From the NCBI RefSeq assembly GCF_002847285.1, contig NZ_CP025407.1:6327001-6391000 (forward strand): a DNA stretch of 64,000 bases, written 5' to 3'. The stretch comes from Streptomyces sp. CMB-StM0423. GTDB taxonomy: Bacteria > Actinomycetota > Actinomycetes > Streptomycetales > Streptomycetaceae. A model generated the notes under the pieces. That model saw only the letters and a list, made by a program, of their open reading frames with translations, did not search any database and was not told the origin of the DNA. A program made the position numbers and the translations under genes. Positions 7,462 through 15,850 of this stretch are shown in pieces; position 1 is the stretch's first letter; every line of letters begins with the position of its first letter.

Positions 7462-7725
7462 CTATCGGGGCAGAGCGGACGTACCGCCCGCGGGCGGGTC
7501 CGCCTGCGACACCGCCGACTCCGACTCCCGGCGGGCGCTGGCCCGGCGGCGGTCCTCCAGAACGGCGTCCCAGGCGTTACGCCGTGCGGTGCGCTGCTCG
7601 CCGCGGAGCAGCACTCCCTCGATCGTGCGCAGCAACCCGGCGACGGTGGGCCGGTGCGGCGGCCAGGATGGTAACGACGACGGTGACGACGGCACGACGG
7701 CCCCCCTCGGCGGTCGGGAAGTCAA
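7462..7725 (-). CDS. Small arginine-rich hypothetical protein, start uncertain
   Basis: An 87-codon frame from TTG 7725, between lipA and the DUF4191 gene. The C-terminal half reads RGEQRTARRNAWDAVLEDRR, a basic helix-like stretch that looks coding. The N-terminal half is low-complexity. A second frame from ATG 7739 (MDPSFDFPTAEGG, about 53 codons) overlaps the first half and has a hydrophobic run, so either the true gene spans both frames (frameshift) or only one is real. Function unknown. Confidence 0.4.
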   Translation of the reverse strand: MTSRPPRGAVVPSSPSSLPSWPPHRPTVAGLLRTIEGVLLRGEQRTARRNAWDAVLEDRRRASARRESESAVSQADPPAGGTSALPR

Positions 7726-7839
7726 AGCTGGGATCCATGCTCACCCCGTGGTGTTACCAGCGCGTGGCCCGGCGGTCAAAGCGGGGTGAAGACCGCCGGG
7801 CGCTCCGGGCCGGCGGCGCTGCCGGCCCGGTTCGCGGGC

Positions 7840-8778
7840 TTACGCCGCGGGCTGCGCGCGCCTCTCCATGGCCTGCTTGTACAGCCGTCCCGCCCGGTAC
7901 GAGGACCGCACCAGCGGCCCGGACATGACGCCCGCGTAGCCGATCTCCTCGGCCTCCTGCTGCAGCTCCACGAACTCGTGCGGCTTCACCCACCGCTCCA
8001 CCGGGTGGTGCCGCGGCGACGGCCGCAGGTACTGCGTGATGGTGATCAGCTCGCAGCCCGCCTCGTGCAGGTCCCGCAGCGCCTGGCTGACCTCCGCGCG
8101 CTCCTCGCCCATGCCCAGGATGAGGTTCGACTTCGTCACCAGGCCGGCCTCGCGGGCCCGTGTGATGACCTCCAGCGACCGCTCGTAGCGGAAGCCGGGG
8201 CGGATGCGCTTGAAGATCCGCGGGACGGTCTCGACGTTGTGCGCGAGCACCTCGGGGCGGGAGGAGAAGACCTCCGCGAGCTGCTCCGGCTCGGCGTTGA
8301 AGTCGGGGATCAGCAGCTCCACGCCCGTACCGGGGGCGACGGCGTGGATCTGGCGCACCGTCTCCGCGTACAGCCAGGCGCCGCCGTCCTCCAGGTCGTC
8401 GCGGGCGACGCCGGTGATCGTCGCGTACCGCAGCTCCATGCGCTGGACGGACTCGGCGACCCGGCGCGGCTCGTCGCGGTCCAGCTCGTCGGGGCGGCCG
8501 GTGTCGATCTGGCAGAAGTCGCAGCGCCGGGTGCACTGCCCGCCGCCGATCAGGAACGTCGCCTCGCGGTCCTCCCAGCACTCGAAGATGTTGGGACAGC
8601 CGGCTTCCTGGCAGACCGTGTGCAGGCCCTCGTCCTTGACGAGCTTCTGCAGCGCGTTGTACTCGGGCCCCATCTTCGCGCGGGTCTTGATCCACTCGGG
8701 CTTGCGCTCGATGGGGGTCTGGCTGTTGCGGACTTCCAGGCGGAGCAGCTTGCGACCGTCGGGTGCGACAGCGGACAC
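7840..8778 (-). CDS. lipA: Lipoyl synthase (radical SAM)
   Basis: A 312-residue radical-SAM enzyme that inserts two sulfurs into octanoyl groups carried by E2 and GcvH lipoyl domains. Both [4Fe-4S] sites are visible: the auxiliary cluster motif CQEAGCPNIFEC (Cx4-5Cx5C) and the radical SAM CTRRCDFC (CxxxCxxC). GTG 8778 gives MSAVAPDGRKLLRLEVRN with AGGAG upstream; the longer frame to 8961 runs antisense to nothing conserved and into lipB. It sits 61 nt downstream of lipB on the same strand, as in other Streptomyces. Its targets SucB and, probably, GcvH are served within this chromosome; sucB is in the window. Confidence 0.96.
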   Translation of the reverse strand: MSAVAPDGRKLLRLEVRNSQTPIERKPEWIKTRAKMGPEYNALQKLVKDEGLHTVCQEAGCPNIFECWEDREATFLIGGGQCTRRCDFCQIDTGRPDELDRDEPRRVAESVQRMELRYATITGVARDDLEDGGAWLYAETVRQIHAVAPGTGVELLIPDFNAEPEQLAEVFSSRPEVLAHNVETVPRIFKRIRPGFRYERSLEVITRAREAGLVTKSNLILGMGEERAEVSQALRDLHEAGCELITITQYLRPSPRHHPVERWVKPHEFVELQQEAEEIGYAGVMSGPLVRSSYRAGRLYKQAMERRAQPAA

Positions 8779-8839
8779 GTCCGGGCTCCTAGCTTTCGAT
8801 TCCTCGGCGTTCTCCAGCGTACGCCTCTGAAATGGGGAG

Positions 8840-9622
8840 TCAGACCGCGCGGGGGAGCGGCTCTGCCGTCTCCAGGATCTCGCGCAGATGCTTCTCCACG
8901 ACAGGGAGAACCTCCGACACCGGTACGTCTCTTCCCAGCTCCCCGGAGAGCGAGGCCACACCCGCGTCGCGGATGCCGCACGGCACGATCCGGTCGAACC
9001 AGGTGTTGTCCGGGTTGCAGTTCAGCGAGAAGCCGTGCATGGTCACGCCCTTGGCGACGCGGATGCCGATCGCGGCCAGCTTGCGGTCCTCGCGGCGCTG
9101 GCCGGCGTTGGACGGCGCGTACTCGGGACCGGCAAGGCGCGGGTCGTACTCCTCGTCCGAGAGGCGGGGGTCGAAGTCAAGCGCCAGCCCGCCCAGCTCC
9201 GCGCGCTGCTCGACGGGGTCGCCCAGCACCCAGACGCCGCTGCGGCCCTCGACCCGGGTGGTCGCCAGGCCGAAGTCGGCGCAGGCGCGGATCAGGGCCT
9301 CCTCCAGCCGGCGTACGTGCGCGACGACGTCCACGGGGCGCGGCAGCTTCAGGATCGGGTAGCCGACGAGCTGTCCCGGACCGTGCCAGGTGATCTTCCC
9401 GCCGCGGTCGACGTCCACCACGGGGGTGCCGTCGAGCGGGCGCTCGTCCTCGGCCGTGCGGCGGCCCGCGGTGTAGACCGGCGGGTGCTCCAGCAGCAGA
9501 CAGGTGTCGGGGATCTCCTCGGCGAAGCGGGCGGCGTGCACGCGCCGTTGCTCCTGCCAAGCCTCCAGGTACTCCACGGCGTTCTCGCCGAACCCCAGGT
9601 GAACGAAGCGCAGCTCGCCCAC
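8840..9622 (-). CDS. lipB: Octanoyl-[ACP]:protein transferase
   Basis: A 260-residue transferase that moves octanoate from acyl carrier protein to lipoyl domains, ahead of LipA. Family motifs in order: LLLEHPPVYTAGRR, GGKITWHGPGQLVGYPI, the catalytic lysine in KLAAIGIRVAKGVTMHG and the catalytic cysteine in IVPCGI. GTG 9622 is chosen because GAGGAGG lies 4-11 nt upstream and the product then starts MGELRFVHLGFG. The open frame reaching 9751 lacks a ribosome-binding site. First gene of a lipB-lipA transcription unit, divergent from the regulator at 9860. Confidence 0.95.
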   Translation of the reverse strand: MGELRFVHLGFGENAVEYLEAWQEQRRVHAARFAEEIPDTCLLLEHPPVYTAGRRTAEDERPLDGTPVVDVDRGGKITWHGPGQLVGYPILKLPRPVDVVAHVRRLEEALIRACADFGLATTRVEGRSGVWVLGDPVEQRAELGGLALDFDPRLSDEEYDPRLAGPEYAPSNAGQRREDRKLAAIGIRVAKGVTMHGFSLNCNPDNTWFDRIVPCGIRDAGVASLSGELGRDVPVSEVLPVVEKHLREILETAEPLPRAV

Positions 9623-9859
9623 GGTGCCCTCCTCGCGCTGTTCGCGCAGTTCGCGCCGGGCGGCGTGTGTGCCTCCGCCCGGCATATGCGGCCAGCGGTA
9701 TTCCAGCCGACCCTCTGCCACTGTACGGCGGTATACGTTCCCGCCCTGCACCCAGGTCTCCTCACACGATCGAATGAAGCTGGGACGAAAGCGGCGAGTG
9801 AGGCTTGTTTCGCCGCTACATTCGCGCCGTTCCCGGAGGCCAGGCAGGAGACCCCACAG

Positions 9860-11491
9860 GTGACGACGGAACGACCTTCACAGCGGCCCCCCAACCGCCA
9901 GCTCGCGGCCCTCATCTCCGAGGCCGGGTTCTCCAACGCGGGGCTCGCCCGCAGAGTCGATCAGCTAGGGCTCGAACACGGCCTCGACTTGCGGTACGAC
10001 AAGACATCGGTGACCCGGTGGCTACGCGGCCAGCAGCCGCGCGGCACGACACCGGCCCTGATCGCCGAGGTGTTCACCCGGCGGCTGGGCCGCCGGCTGA
10101 CCGCGCAGGACCTCGGGCTCGACGCGTGCGCACCCGTGTACGCCGGACTTGAGTTCGCCGCGACGCCCACCGAGGCGATCGACATCGTGAGCGGGCTGTG
10201 GCGCAAGGACACGGGCAGTCAGGCGGAACTGCGGAAGATCGCGTTCACTCCTGCGGGTCTAGTTGTGCCGAGCCGGGATTGGCTCATCGGCAGGCCGGAC
10301 GAGAAGGTGGCGCGGGAGCTGCAGCAGCAGCGCGGTGCGCCCGGTTCTGCGGTGTTGCCGGGGGCGCCCGGCGCGGTGCGGGTGCCGGCGCAGGGGCGCG
10401 GTCCCGGGGTGGGCCTCGGCGGTGTCGCCGTCGGTGCCGGTGTCGGCGCGGGGCCGGGTGCTTCGGGCGGGCCCGGGGGCATGGCGGGTGCGGGCGGTCC
10501 CGGAGGCGTCGGCGGTGCCGGCGTGGCCGCCGGGCGCGGCGACCCGGGGCCCGGCTGGGGCGGCCCGGGAGCGCGGGCGCCTGGCCAGCGGGTGACCCAG
10601 GGGGACATCGGGGCGATGCGGTCGGTCGCCGAGATGTTCCGGGCGCTGGACAACGCCTACGGCGGCGGGCACGCCCGGCAGGCCCTCGTGCGGTACCTGG
10701 AGCACGAGGTCGAGCCGATGCTGCGCGGCACGTACAACGAGGCGACGGGGCGGCGGCTGTTCTCCGCGGCCGCGGACCTGACGCGGCTGGCGGGCTGGAC
10801 GTCGTACGACATCGCGGCCCACGGGCTGGCCCAGCGGTACTTCGTCCAGGCGCTGCGGCTGGCGCAGGCGTCGGGGGACCGGGCGTACGGCAGCTACGTG
10901 CTGGTGACGATGAGCCGCCAGGCGGTCTACCTGGGGCACGGCCGGGAGGCGGTGCAGTTGACCCGGGTCGCGCAGCAGGGCGTCGGCGGGGGCGCGCCGC
11001 CGGTGGTGCAGGCGCTGCTGCACGCCGCGGAGGCGCGCGGGCACGGGCTGCTGGGCGAGGTGCGGGCCTGCACGACGTCGCTGGCGCGGGCGGAGCGGGC
11101 GCTGGAGTCGGCGCGGCCGGGGGAGGAGGCGCCGCACTGGGCGCGCTTCTTCGACGAGGCGCAGCTCGCGGACGAGTTCGGGCACTGCCACCGGGACCTC
11201 CAGCAGTACCGGGCGGCGGCGCAGCACGCGGAGCGCTCGCTGCAGCTTCGGGCGGCGGGATTCGCGCGCAGCCGGGTCTTCTGCCGGCTGGTGCTGGCGA
11301 CGGCGCGGCTGGGGCTCGGCGAGGTGGAGCAGGCGTGCGTGCTGGGCGCGGAGGCGGCGCAGCAGGCGGCGGAGATGCGGTCGGCCCGGGCGGCGGAGTA
11401 CGTCCGCGACTTCGAACGCCGCCTGGAGCCGTACCGCGACGCACCTCCGGTGCGGGCGTACCGGGAGCGGGTCGCGGCCCTGGCGGTGTGA
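9860..11491 (+). CDS. NsdA/TPR-type transcriptional regulator with Gly-rich insert
   Basis: A 543-residue regulator divergent from lipB, in the place where Streptomyces keep a conserved regulator. Residues 1-150 hold a helix-turn-helix-like region (ISEAGFSNAGLARRVDQLG, DKTSVTRWLRGQQPRG). Residues from about 260 form a TPR-like helical array (SVAEMFRALDNAYGGG, LTRLAGWTSYDIAAHGLAQ, ALRLAQASGDRAYGS). Between them lies about 85 residues of almost pure Gly/Ala/Val/Pro (about 10330-10590). GTG 9860 follows AGGAG at 9846. Such proteins influence sporulation and antibiotic genes in Streptomyces; the target here is unknown. Confidence 0.8.
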   Translation: MTTERPSQRPPNRQLAALISEAGFSNAGLARRVDQLGLEHGLDLRYDKTSVTRWLRGQQPRGTTPALIAEVFTRRLGRRLTAQDLGLDACAPVYAGLEFAATPTEAIDIVSGLWRKDTGSQAELRKIAFTPAGLVVPSRDWLIGRPDEKVARELQQQRGAPGSAVLPGAPGAVRVPAQGRGPGVGLGGVAVGAGVGAGPGASGGPGGMAGAGGPGGVGGAGVAAGRGDPGPGWGGPGARAPGQRVTQGDIGAMRSVAEMFRALDNAYGGGHARQALVRYLEHEVEPMLRGTYNEATGRRLFSAAADLTRLAGWTSYDIAAHGLAQRYFVQALRLAQASGDRAYGSYVLVTMSRQAVYLGHGREAVQLTRVAQQGVGGGAPPVVQALLHAAEARGHGLLGEVRACTTSLARAERALESARPGEEAPHWARFFDEAQLADEFGHCHRDLQQYRAAAQHAERSLQLRAAGFARSRVFCRLVLATARLGLGEVEQACVLGAEAAQQAAEMRSARAAEYVRDFERRLEPYRDAPPVRAYRERVAALAV

Positions 11492-11550
11492 GGCGGGCCT
11501 GCCCCGCGACCGCGGGGTGCGGGGCGGTAGCGGGGCGGTGGGTGCGCGCG

Positions 11551-11880
11551 TTTCGGGAGCGGTGCTCTTGCTGCCGGTGCTCTCGCTTCGGAGCACTGCT
11601 CTCGCGCGGCGCGTTGCCGGCGCGGACCGGGTGCGCTCGTCCCGGAGCGGTGCTCGCGGTTGGGAGTGGCGCGCGGCGGGCGGTGCTCCCGGTTCGGGGT
11701 GCCGCTCTCCCGGCGCGGTGGTCTCGTTTCGGAGCACTGCTCCGGGACCGGAGCAGTGCTCCGAAACCGGAGCGCTGCTTCTGCACCGGAGCGGTGCTTC
11801 CGTCGCGGGGCAGTGCTCTCACCGCAGAGCGGTGTTCCCGCCCCGGAGCGGTGCTCTCGGTGGCGAGCATCGCTCCGGGG
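11551..11880. repeat. Array of about 17 palindromic units at a 19-nt period
   Basis: Units of consensus GGAGCRSTGCTCYCG, each nearly self-complementary, start at 11556, 11590, 11644, 11663, 11677, 11696, 11712, 11731, 11750, 11769, 11788, 11807, 11826, 11845 and 11864, with degraded copies near 11571, 11609 and 11627. From 11712 to 11864 nine units follow at exactly 19 nt. Nineteen is not a multiple of three, so the array is unlikely to be coding although all frames stay open. It lies between the convergent TPR regulator and the FAD protein gene. Confidence 0.85.
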
Positions 11881-11897
11881 GTGGAGAACCGTTCCTG

Positions 11898-13379
11898 CTA
11901 GGCGACTGCCGGGATGGCCGTCGTGGTCGTGGCCGGGGTGAGGCCGAAGTCGCGGAGGAGGGCTCGGGCGGCGCGGCGGCCCGAGCGCAGGGCGCCCTGG
12001 GGGCTGCTCGTGTCGCGGTGGTCGCCGCAGACGTAGAGGCCGCACAGCACCCGTACCGGCCGGCGCAGGTCGTGCGGCGCCGGCATCGCCGGTATCGCCT
12101 CCGGGTCGTGGTGCGCTCCCACCAGCTCCCAGTCGAACGCCGACGTCCCGTACAGCTCGCTCAACTGCCGCCGCGCCGACTTGTCCAGCACCCGCGCCGG
12201 CCGGCCCGCGTCCTCGCCCAGCACCACGGAACTGACCAGCGCCCGCCCCCGCGGCGCCCGCGACGTGTCCGCGCCGCTGACCACCGCCGTGTGCGACACA
12301 GGACCCCGCGCCCCCTCCGCGTCCACCAGCAGCGCCGCCTGCCGCCCGCCGCCCGGGACCGGCCCCCGTACCCCGGTTTGACGCGCCTCGCCGGCACCCG
12401 CCGGCACACCGTCCGCCCCGTCCTCGCCCACCGCCGGCCCGTCCCCGCCCGGCACCGACTCCACCGGGGCGCTGTGGTGCAGCACCGTCACCGGGTGGAA
12501 CCCCGGCAGCCGCAGCCCCGGCAGCAGCCCCGCCGCCGCCCGCGCGCCCGTGGCGACCAGCACCGACCGGCACCGCAGCACCCCGTGCCCCTCCGTCCGC
12601 ACCGCGGTCGTCGACACCGACACCGCCCGCACCCCCGTCCGCACCGTCCCGCGTGGCAGCGCAGCCGCCAGCTTCCGCGGCACCGTCCCCGCCCCGCCGG
12701 CAGGCAGGCAGAGCCGCCCCCGCGCGAACGCCCGCAGCGCCAGGTCCGCCGAGCGGCTCGACGTGGTCAGCGCCGGGTCGTTGAGCAGCGCCACCAGCAG
12801 CGGCCGCAGGAATCCCGCCGCCATCCGCGGCGGCAGCCCGCGCGCCGCCAGCGCGTCCGCGGCCCGCCGCTCCGGCCGGGCCAGCAGCCGCCCCGTGGGT
12901 ACGCTCGCCAGCCGGGCCAGCGCCGTGGAGAGCCACGCCTGGTCGATGACGGCGCCCCGGGGCGCACGCGCGGCGCTGGCGAACGCGCTCGCCCTCGTGA
13001 ACGCGCCCCCCGTGCTCCTCGATCCGCCGATACGCTGCCGCCGCCCGCCCGCGCAGACCACCACGTCCCCGTCGAGCGGGCACAGCGGCACCTCCGCGAG
13101 CCCCGGCAGGCGACGCAGTTCCGGGTACGAGGTGTTGAGCAACTGCAGCGAGCGGTCCAGCCGGAATCCGTCGACGTGGTCGGTGGTCATCCGCCCGCCG
13201 ACCTGCTCGTCCGCCTCCAGCACGGTCACGTCGAGGCCCGCTCCGACCAGGTGCTGGGCCGCGGAGAGACCGGCGAGTCCTGCGCCTACGACGACGACGT
13301 CGACGGGGTCCGTGCTTCCTGCGGCATGGGGCACGGGTGCCTCCCGGGGTTGTGCGTCCGCGGCCGAGCGCTCTCTCAT
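11898..13379 (-). CDS. FAD-dependent amine-oxidase-like oxidoreductase
   Basis: A 493-residue protein of the NAD(P)-binding-Rossmann/amino-oxidase (phytoene-desaturase-like) group. A dinucleotide-binding motif DVVVVGAGLAGLSAAQHL starts near residue 26, followed by EADEQVGGRM, and the C-terminal FAD motif GLYVCGDHRDTSSPQGAL is intact. No carotenoid gene is nearby, so the substrate is unknown. ATG 13379 (MRERSAADAQ) is the last start before the Rossmann motif and has only a weak ribosome-binding site. The open frame continues to 15524 but crosses the epimerase gene out of frame. Its 3' end abuts the 19-nt repeat array. Confidence 0.85.
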   Translation of the reverse strand: MRERSAADAQPREAPVPHAAGSTDPVDVVVVGAGLAGLSAAQHLVGAGLDVTVLEADEQVGGRMTTDHVDGFRLDRSLQLLNTSYPELRRLPGLAEVPLCPLDGDVVVCAGGRRQRIGGSRSTGGAFTRASAFASAARAPRGAVIDQAWLSTALARLASVPTGRLLARPERRAADALAARGLPPRMAAGFLRPLLVALLNDPALTTSSRSADLALRAFARGRLCLPAGGAGTVPRKLAAALPRGTVRTGVRAVSVSTTAVRTEGHGVLRCRSVLVATGARAAAGLLPGLRLPGFHPVTVLHHSAPVESVPGGDGPAVGEDGADGVPAGAGEARQTGVRGPVPGGGRQAALLVDAEGARGPVSHTAVVSGADTSRAPRGRALVSSVVLGEDAGRPARVLDKSARRQLSELYGTSAFDWELVGAHHDPEAIPAMPAPHDLRRPVRVLCGLYVCGDHRDTSSPQGALRSGRRAARALLRDFGLTPATTTTAIPAVA

Positions 13380-13621
13380 GCCGCCGGACGCCTGTTTGAT
13401 GCCCAACTGGGCATGGTCGTATCCGCGTTCCCCCGTGGACGCGTTCCGATGACGATAGGTCGGATGGTGGCGCCGGCCAGGTGCGCACCACAAGGGCACT
13501 GACGCACACCCGGCGCAACCAGCCGCGACACCGCCCCCGCAGAGCCCCCGCAGAGCCCTCGCCCGAGCCTCAGGAAAGCCCCCGCCGAGTCCTGTCGGAT
13601 CCCCGCCGAGCCCCCGTCCCC

Positions 13622-14515
13622 TCAGCCCCGCAGCGCCGCCCGCAGCGCCTCCTCGATCCCCGGGAACGCGAACGCGAACCCCGAGTCGAGCAGCTTCCGC
13701 GGCACCACCCGCTGGCTGCCGATCACGTCCTCCGCGAACCCGCCCAGCGCCGCCCGCAGCGCGGCCGCCGGCACCGGGAACGGTGTCGGCCGGTGCAGCA
13801 CCCGCCCCATCGCCGCCGTCACCTCGCGGTTGGTCAGCGGCTCCGGGCCCGTGAGGTTCACCGGCCCGGCAAGGGACTCCGTGTCGATGAGGTGGTGCAG
13901 CGCCGCGATGTGGTCGTGCAGGGAGATGAAGCTCCAGTACTGCCGCCCGTTGCCGAGCCGCCCGCCGAGACCCGCACGGAAGATCGGGAACAGCCGCCCC
14001 CACGCCCCGCCCTTGCGGGAGACCACCAGGCCCGTACGGGCGTGGACGGTACGGATCCCCGCCTCCTCCGCCGCGTTCGTCGCCGCCTCCCACTCCTGGC
14101 ACAGGTCGGCGAGGAAGCCCCGCCCCGGCGGTGCGGTCTCGTCGACGCGGCGGTCGCCGGTGTCGCCGTAGTAGCCGATCGCGGTGCCGCAGACGAAGAC
14201 GGACGGCGGCCGGTCGAGGGAGGCGACGGCGTCGGCGACGGCAGCGGTGCCCAGCACCCGGCTGTCGCGCAGCACCCGCTTGTAGCTCTCGGTCCAGCGC
14301 CGGTCGGCGATGCCGGCGCCGGCGAGGTGCACGACGGCGTCGCAGCCGTCGAGCCGGCCGGCGTCGACGTACCCCTTCCCGGGATCCCACCGCACCTCGT
14401 CCGGCGCGCTCGCCTCCCGCCGCACCAGCCGCAGGACGTCGTGCCGGTCGGTCCGCAGCGAGCCGACGAGGGCGGAGCCGATGAGTCCGGAAGAGCCGGA
14501 GACCGCGATGCGCAT
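13622..14515 (-). CDS. TIGR01777-family epimerase (SDR-like, DUF1731)
   Basis: A 297-residue extended short-chain dehydrogenase-like protein. N-terminal NAD(P)-binding VSGSSGLIGSALVGSL, then AVVHLAGAGIADRRW and CGTAIGYYGDTGDR, typical of the TIGR01777 (SDR39U1-like) group. The C-terminal DUF1731 segment ends RVVPRKLLDSGFAFAFPGIEEAL. The enzymatic reaction of the family is not established. Its stop is about 240 nt from the FAD gene start, so the two genes may be cotranscribed. Divergent from the GNAT gene, with only 55 nt between starts. Confidence 0.9.
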   Translation of the reverse strand: MRIAVSGSSGLIGSALVGSLRTDRHDVLRLVRREASAPDEVRWDPGKGYVDAGRLDGCDAVVHLAGAGIADRRWTESYKRVLRDSRVLGTAAVADAVASLDRPPSVFVCGTAIGYYGDTGDRRVDETAPPGRGFLADLCQEWEAATNAAEEAGIRTVHARTGLVVSRKGGAWGRLFPIFRAGLGGRLGNGRQYWSFISLHDHIAALHHLIDTESLAGPVNLTGPEPLTNREVTAAMGRVLHRPTPFPVPAAALRAALGGFAEDVIGSQRVVPRKLLDSGFAFAFPGIEEALRAALRG

Positions 14516-14570
14516 GGGCCCATCCTGCCCTCATGTGCCGTGCTCCGGCAGCTCGTGCCACAGTGAGCGC

Positions 14571-15119
14571 ATGACTGACGTGCACGGCGGCGGGGCGGTC
14601 GGTGGCGGCGAGCTGCGGATACGTCCCGCGATGGCCGCCGACGGGGATCTGCTCCGCGAGCTGGACACCCGGACCTGGTCGCACCTGCACGCGGTGACCG
14701 CGCCGCCCGACACCGGCGCACCGTTCTTCGACGAGCGCCACAACCCCGACGACTACCTCGTCGCCGAACTGCCCGGCGCGAACCCCGCCGCCCCCGCCCC
14801 CGCCCGCGTCGTCGGCTACATCTGCGTCGTCCCCCCGACGTCCCTGGCGGTTAACGGGCACGTACGCCAGATCCAGGGCCTCGTCGTCGCCCCCGAGGTC
14901 CGCGGCGCCGGCGTCGCGCGGGCCCTGCTGCGGGCGGGCGCGGAGCACGCCCGCGCGGCCGGTGCGCGGCGGCTGACGCTGCGCGTGCTGGGGCACAACG
15001 CACCCGCGCGGCGGCTGTACGAGTCGGAGGGTTTCGCGGTGGAGGGGGTGCTGCCGGAGGAGTTCCTGCTGGACGGCACGTACGCGGACGACGTCCTTAT
15101 GGGGCGCACGCTCCTCTGA
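14571..15119 (+). CDS. GNAT-family N-acetyltransferase
   Basis: A 182-residue acyl-CoA-dependent acetyltransferase. The acetyl-CoA pyrophosphate-binding motif A is clear in VQGLVVAPEVRGAGVARALL-like sequence (IQGLVVAPEVRGAGVARAL), followed by LRVLGHNAPARRLYESEGF, the motif B region. Start ATG 14571 (MTDVHGGG) is 55 nt from the divergent epimerase start. The substrate is unknown. Confidence 0.85.
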   Translation: MTDVHGGGAVGGGELRIRPAMAADGDLLRELDTRTWSHLHAVTAPPDTGAPFFDERHNPDDYLVAELPGANPAAPAPARVVGYICVVPPTSLAVNGHVRQIQGLVVAPEVRGAGVARALLRAGAEHARAAGARRLTLRVLGHNAPARRLYESEGFAVEGVLPEEFLLDGTYADDVLMGRTLL

Positions 15120-15236
15120 CCCGCGCGCCCCCAGCACGATCCGGTACGAGCCCCACCCCCGGCGCCGGCCCCTCCGGGACCTCCCGATTCCGCCGCTCCG
15201 CGTGCGTGCGCGCGCCGGAGGGCAGATGCTGGATCC

Positions 15237-15761
15237 GTGATGGAGGAGTCGGAGTTCTGGGAGCTGATCGACGCCGCCCGCGAGACCGCCGAGGGCGACC
15301 CCGCGGAGCAGGCCGACCTGCTCGTGGACCGGCTGACCGGCCTCGAACCGGACGCCGTGACCGACTTCGCCTGCCACTTCGAGTCGCGGATGAACCGCGC
15401 GTACCGCATGGACCTGTGGGGCGCCGCGTGGGTGCTGCTCGACGGGGTCAGCGACGACGCCTTCGACTCCTTCCGCGGCTGGCTCGTCGGCCAGGGCCGG
15501 ACGGTCTTCGAGGGGGCGCTGCACGAGCCGGACGACCTCGCGGACCTGCTGGAGGACTTCGACGAGGAGACGGACGGGGAGGGGGAGGACCTGGCGTACG
15601 TGGCGGACGAGGCGTACGAGCGGCTGACCGGGCTGAAGCTGCCGGAGCTGGGGCTGCCCGAGGGGCCGGCGGAGCCGGTGGGAGAGGCGATCGACTTCGA
15701 GGACGCCGGGGTGCTGGCGCGGCGGTACCCGAAGCTGTGGGCGCTGTACCGGGAGGACTGA
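15237..15761 (+). CDS. DUF4240 domain protein
   Basis: A 174-residue acidic soluble protein of the DUF4240 family: EFWELIDAARE at the N-terminus, FESRMNRAYRMDLWGAAWVL and FDSFRGWLVGQGRTVFEGAL, then an acidic Asp/Glu-rich segment and the C-terminal AGVLARRYPKLWALY. GTG 15237 and ATG 15240 are adjacent possible starts, with GGAGGG about 15 nt upstream. The family is widespread in Streptomyces and has no known function. It stands alone between the GNAT and SDR genes. Confidence 0.8.
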   Translation: MMEESEFWELIDAARETAEGDPAEQADLLVDRLTGLEPDAVTDFACHFESRMNRAYRMDLWGAAWVLLDGVSDDAFDSFRGWLVGQGRTVFEGALHEPDDLADLLEDFDEETDGEGEDLAYVADEAYERLTGLKLPELGLPEGPAEPVGEAIDFEDAGVLARRYPKLWALYRED

Positions 15762-15850
15762 CCGGCGGGACCGACCCGGAGGACCGACCCGCAGCAGTGA
15801 CCCGGAAAACCAGACAGAAGATGTCCGGATTCGCTGTCACGGTGGTCCCC

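Noticed and set aside
11551..11880. CRISPR array
   Set aside because: Units are palindromic with only about 7 nt between cores and no unique spacers of 30-40 nt; no cas genes nearby.
10198..13518. Very long open frames on both strands over the regulator, repeat array and FAD gene
   Set aside because: These are shadow frames kept open by high GC; their products are Arg/Pro/Gly/Ala low-complexity, while the frames annotated have recognisable domains.
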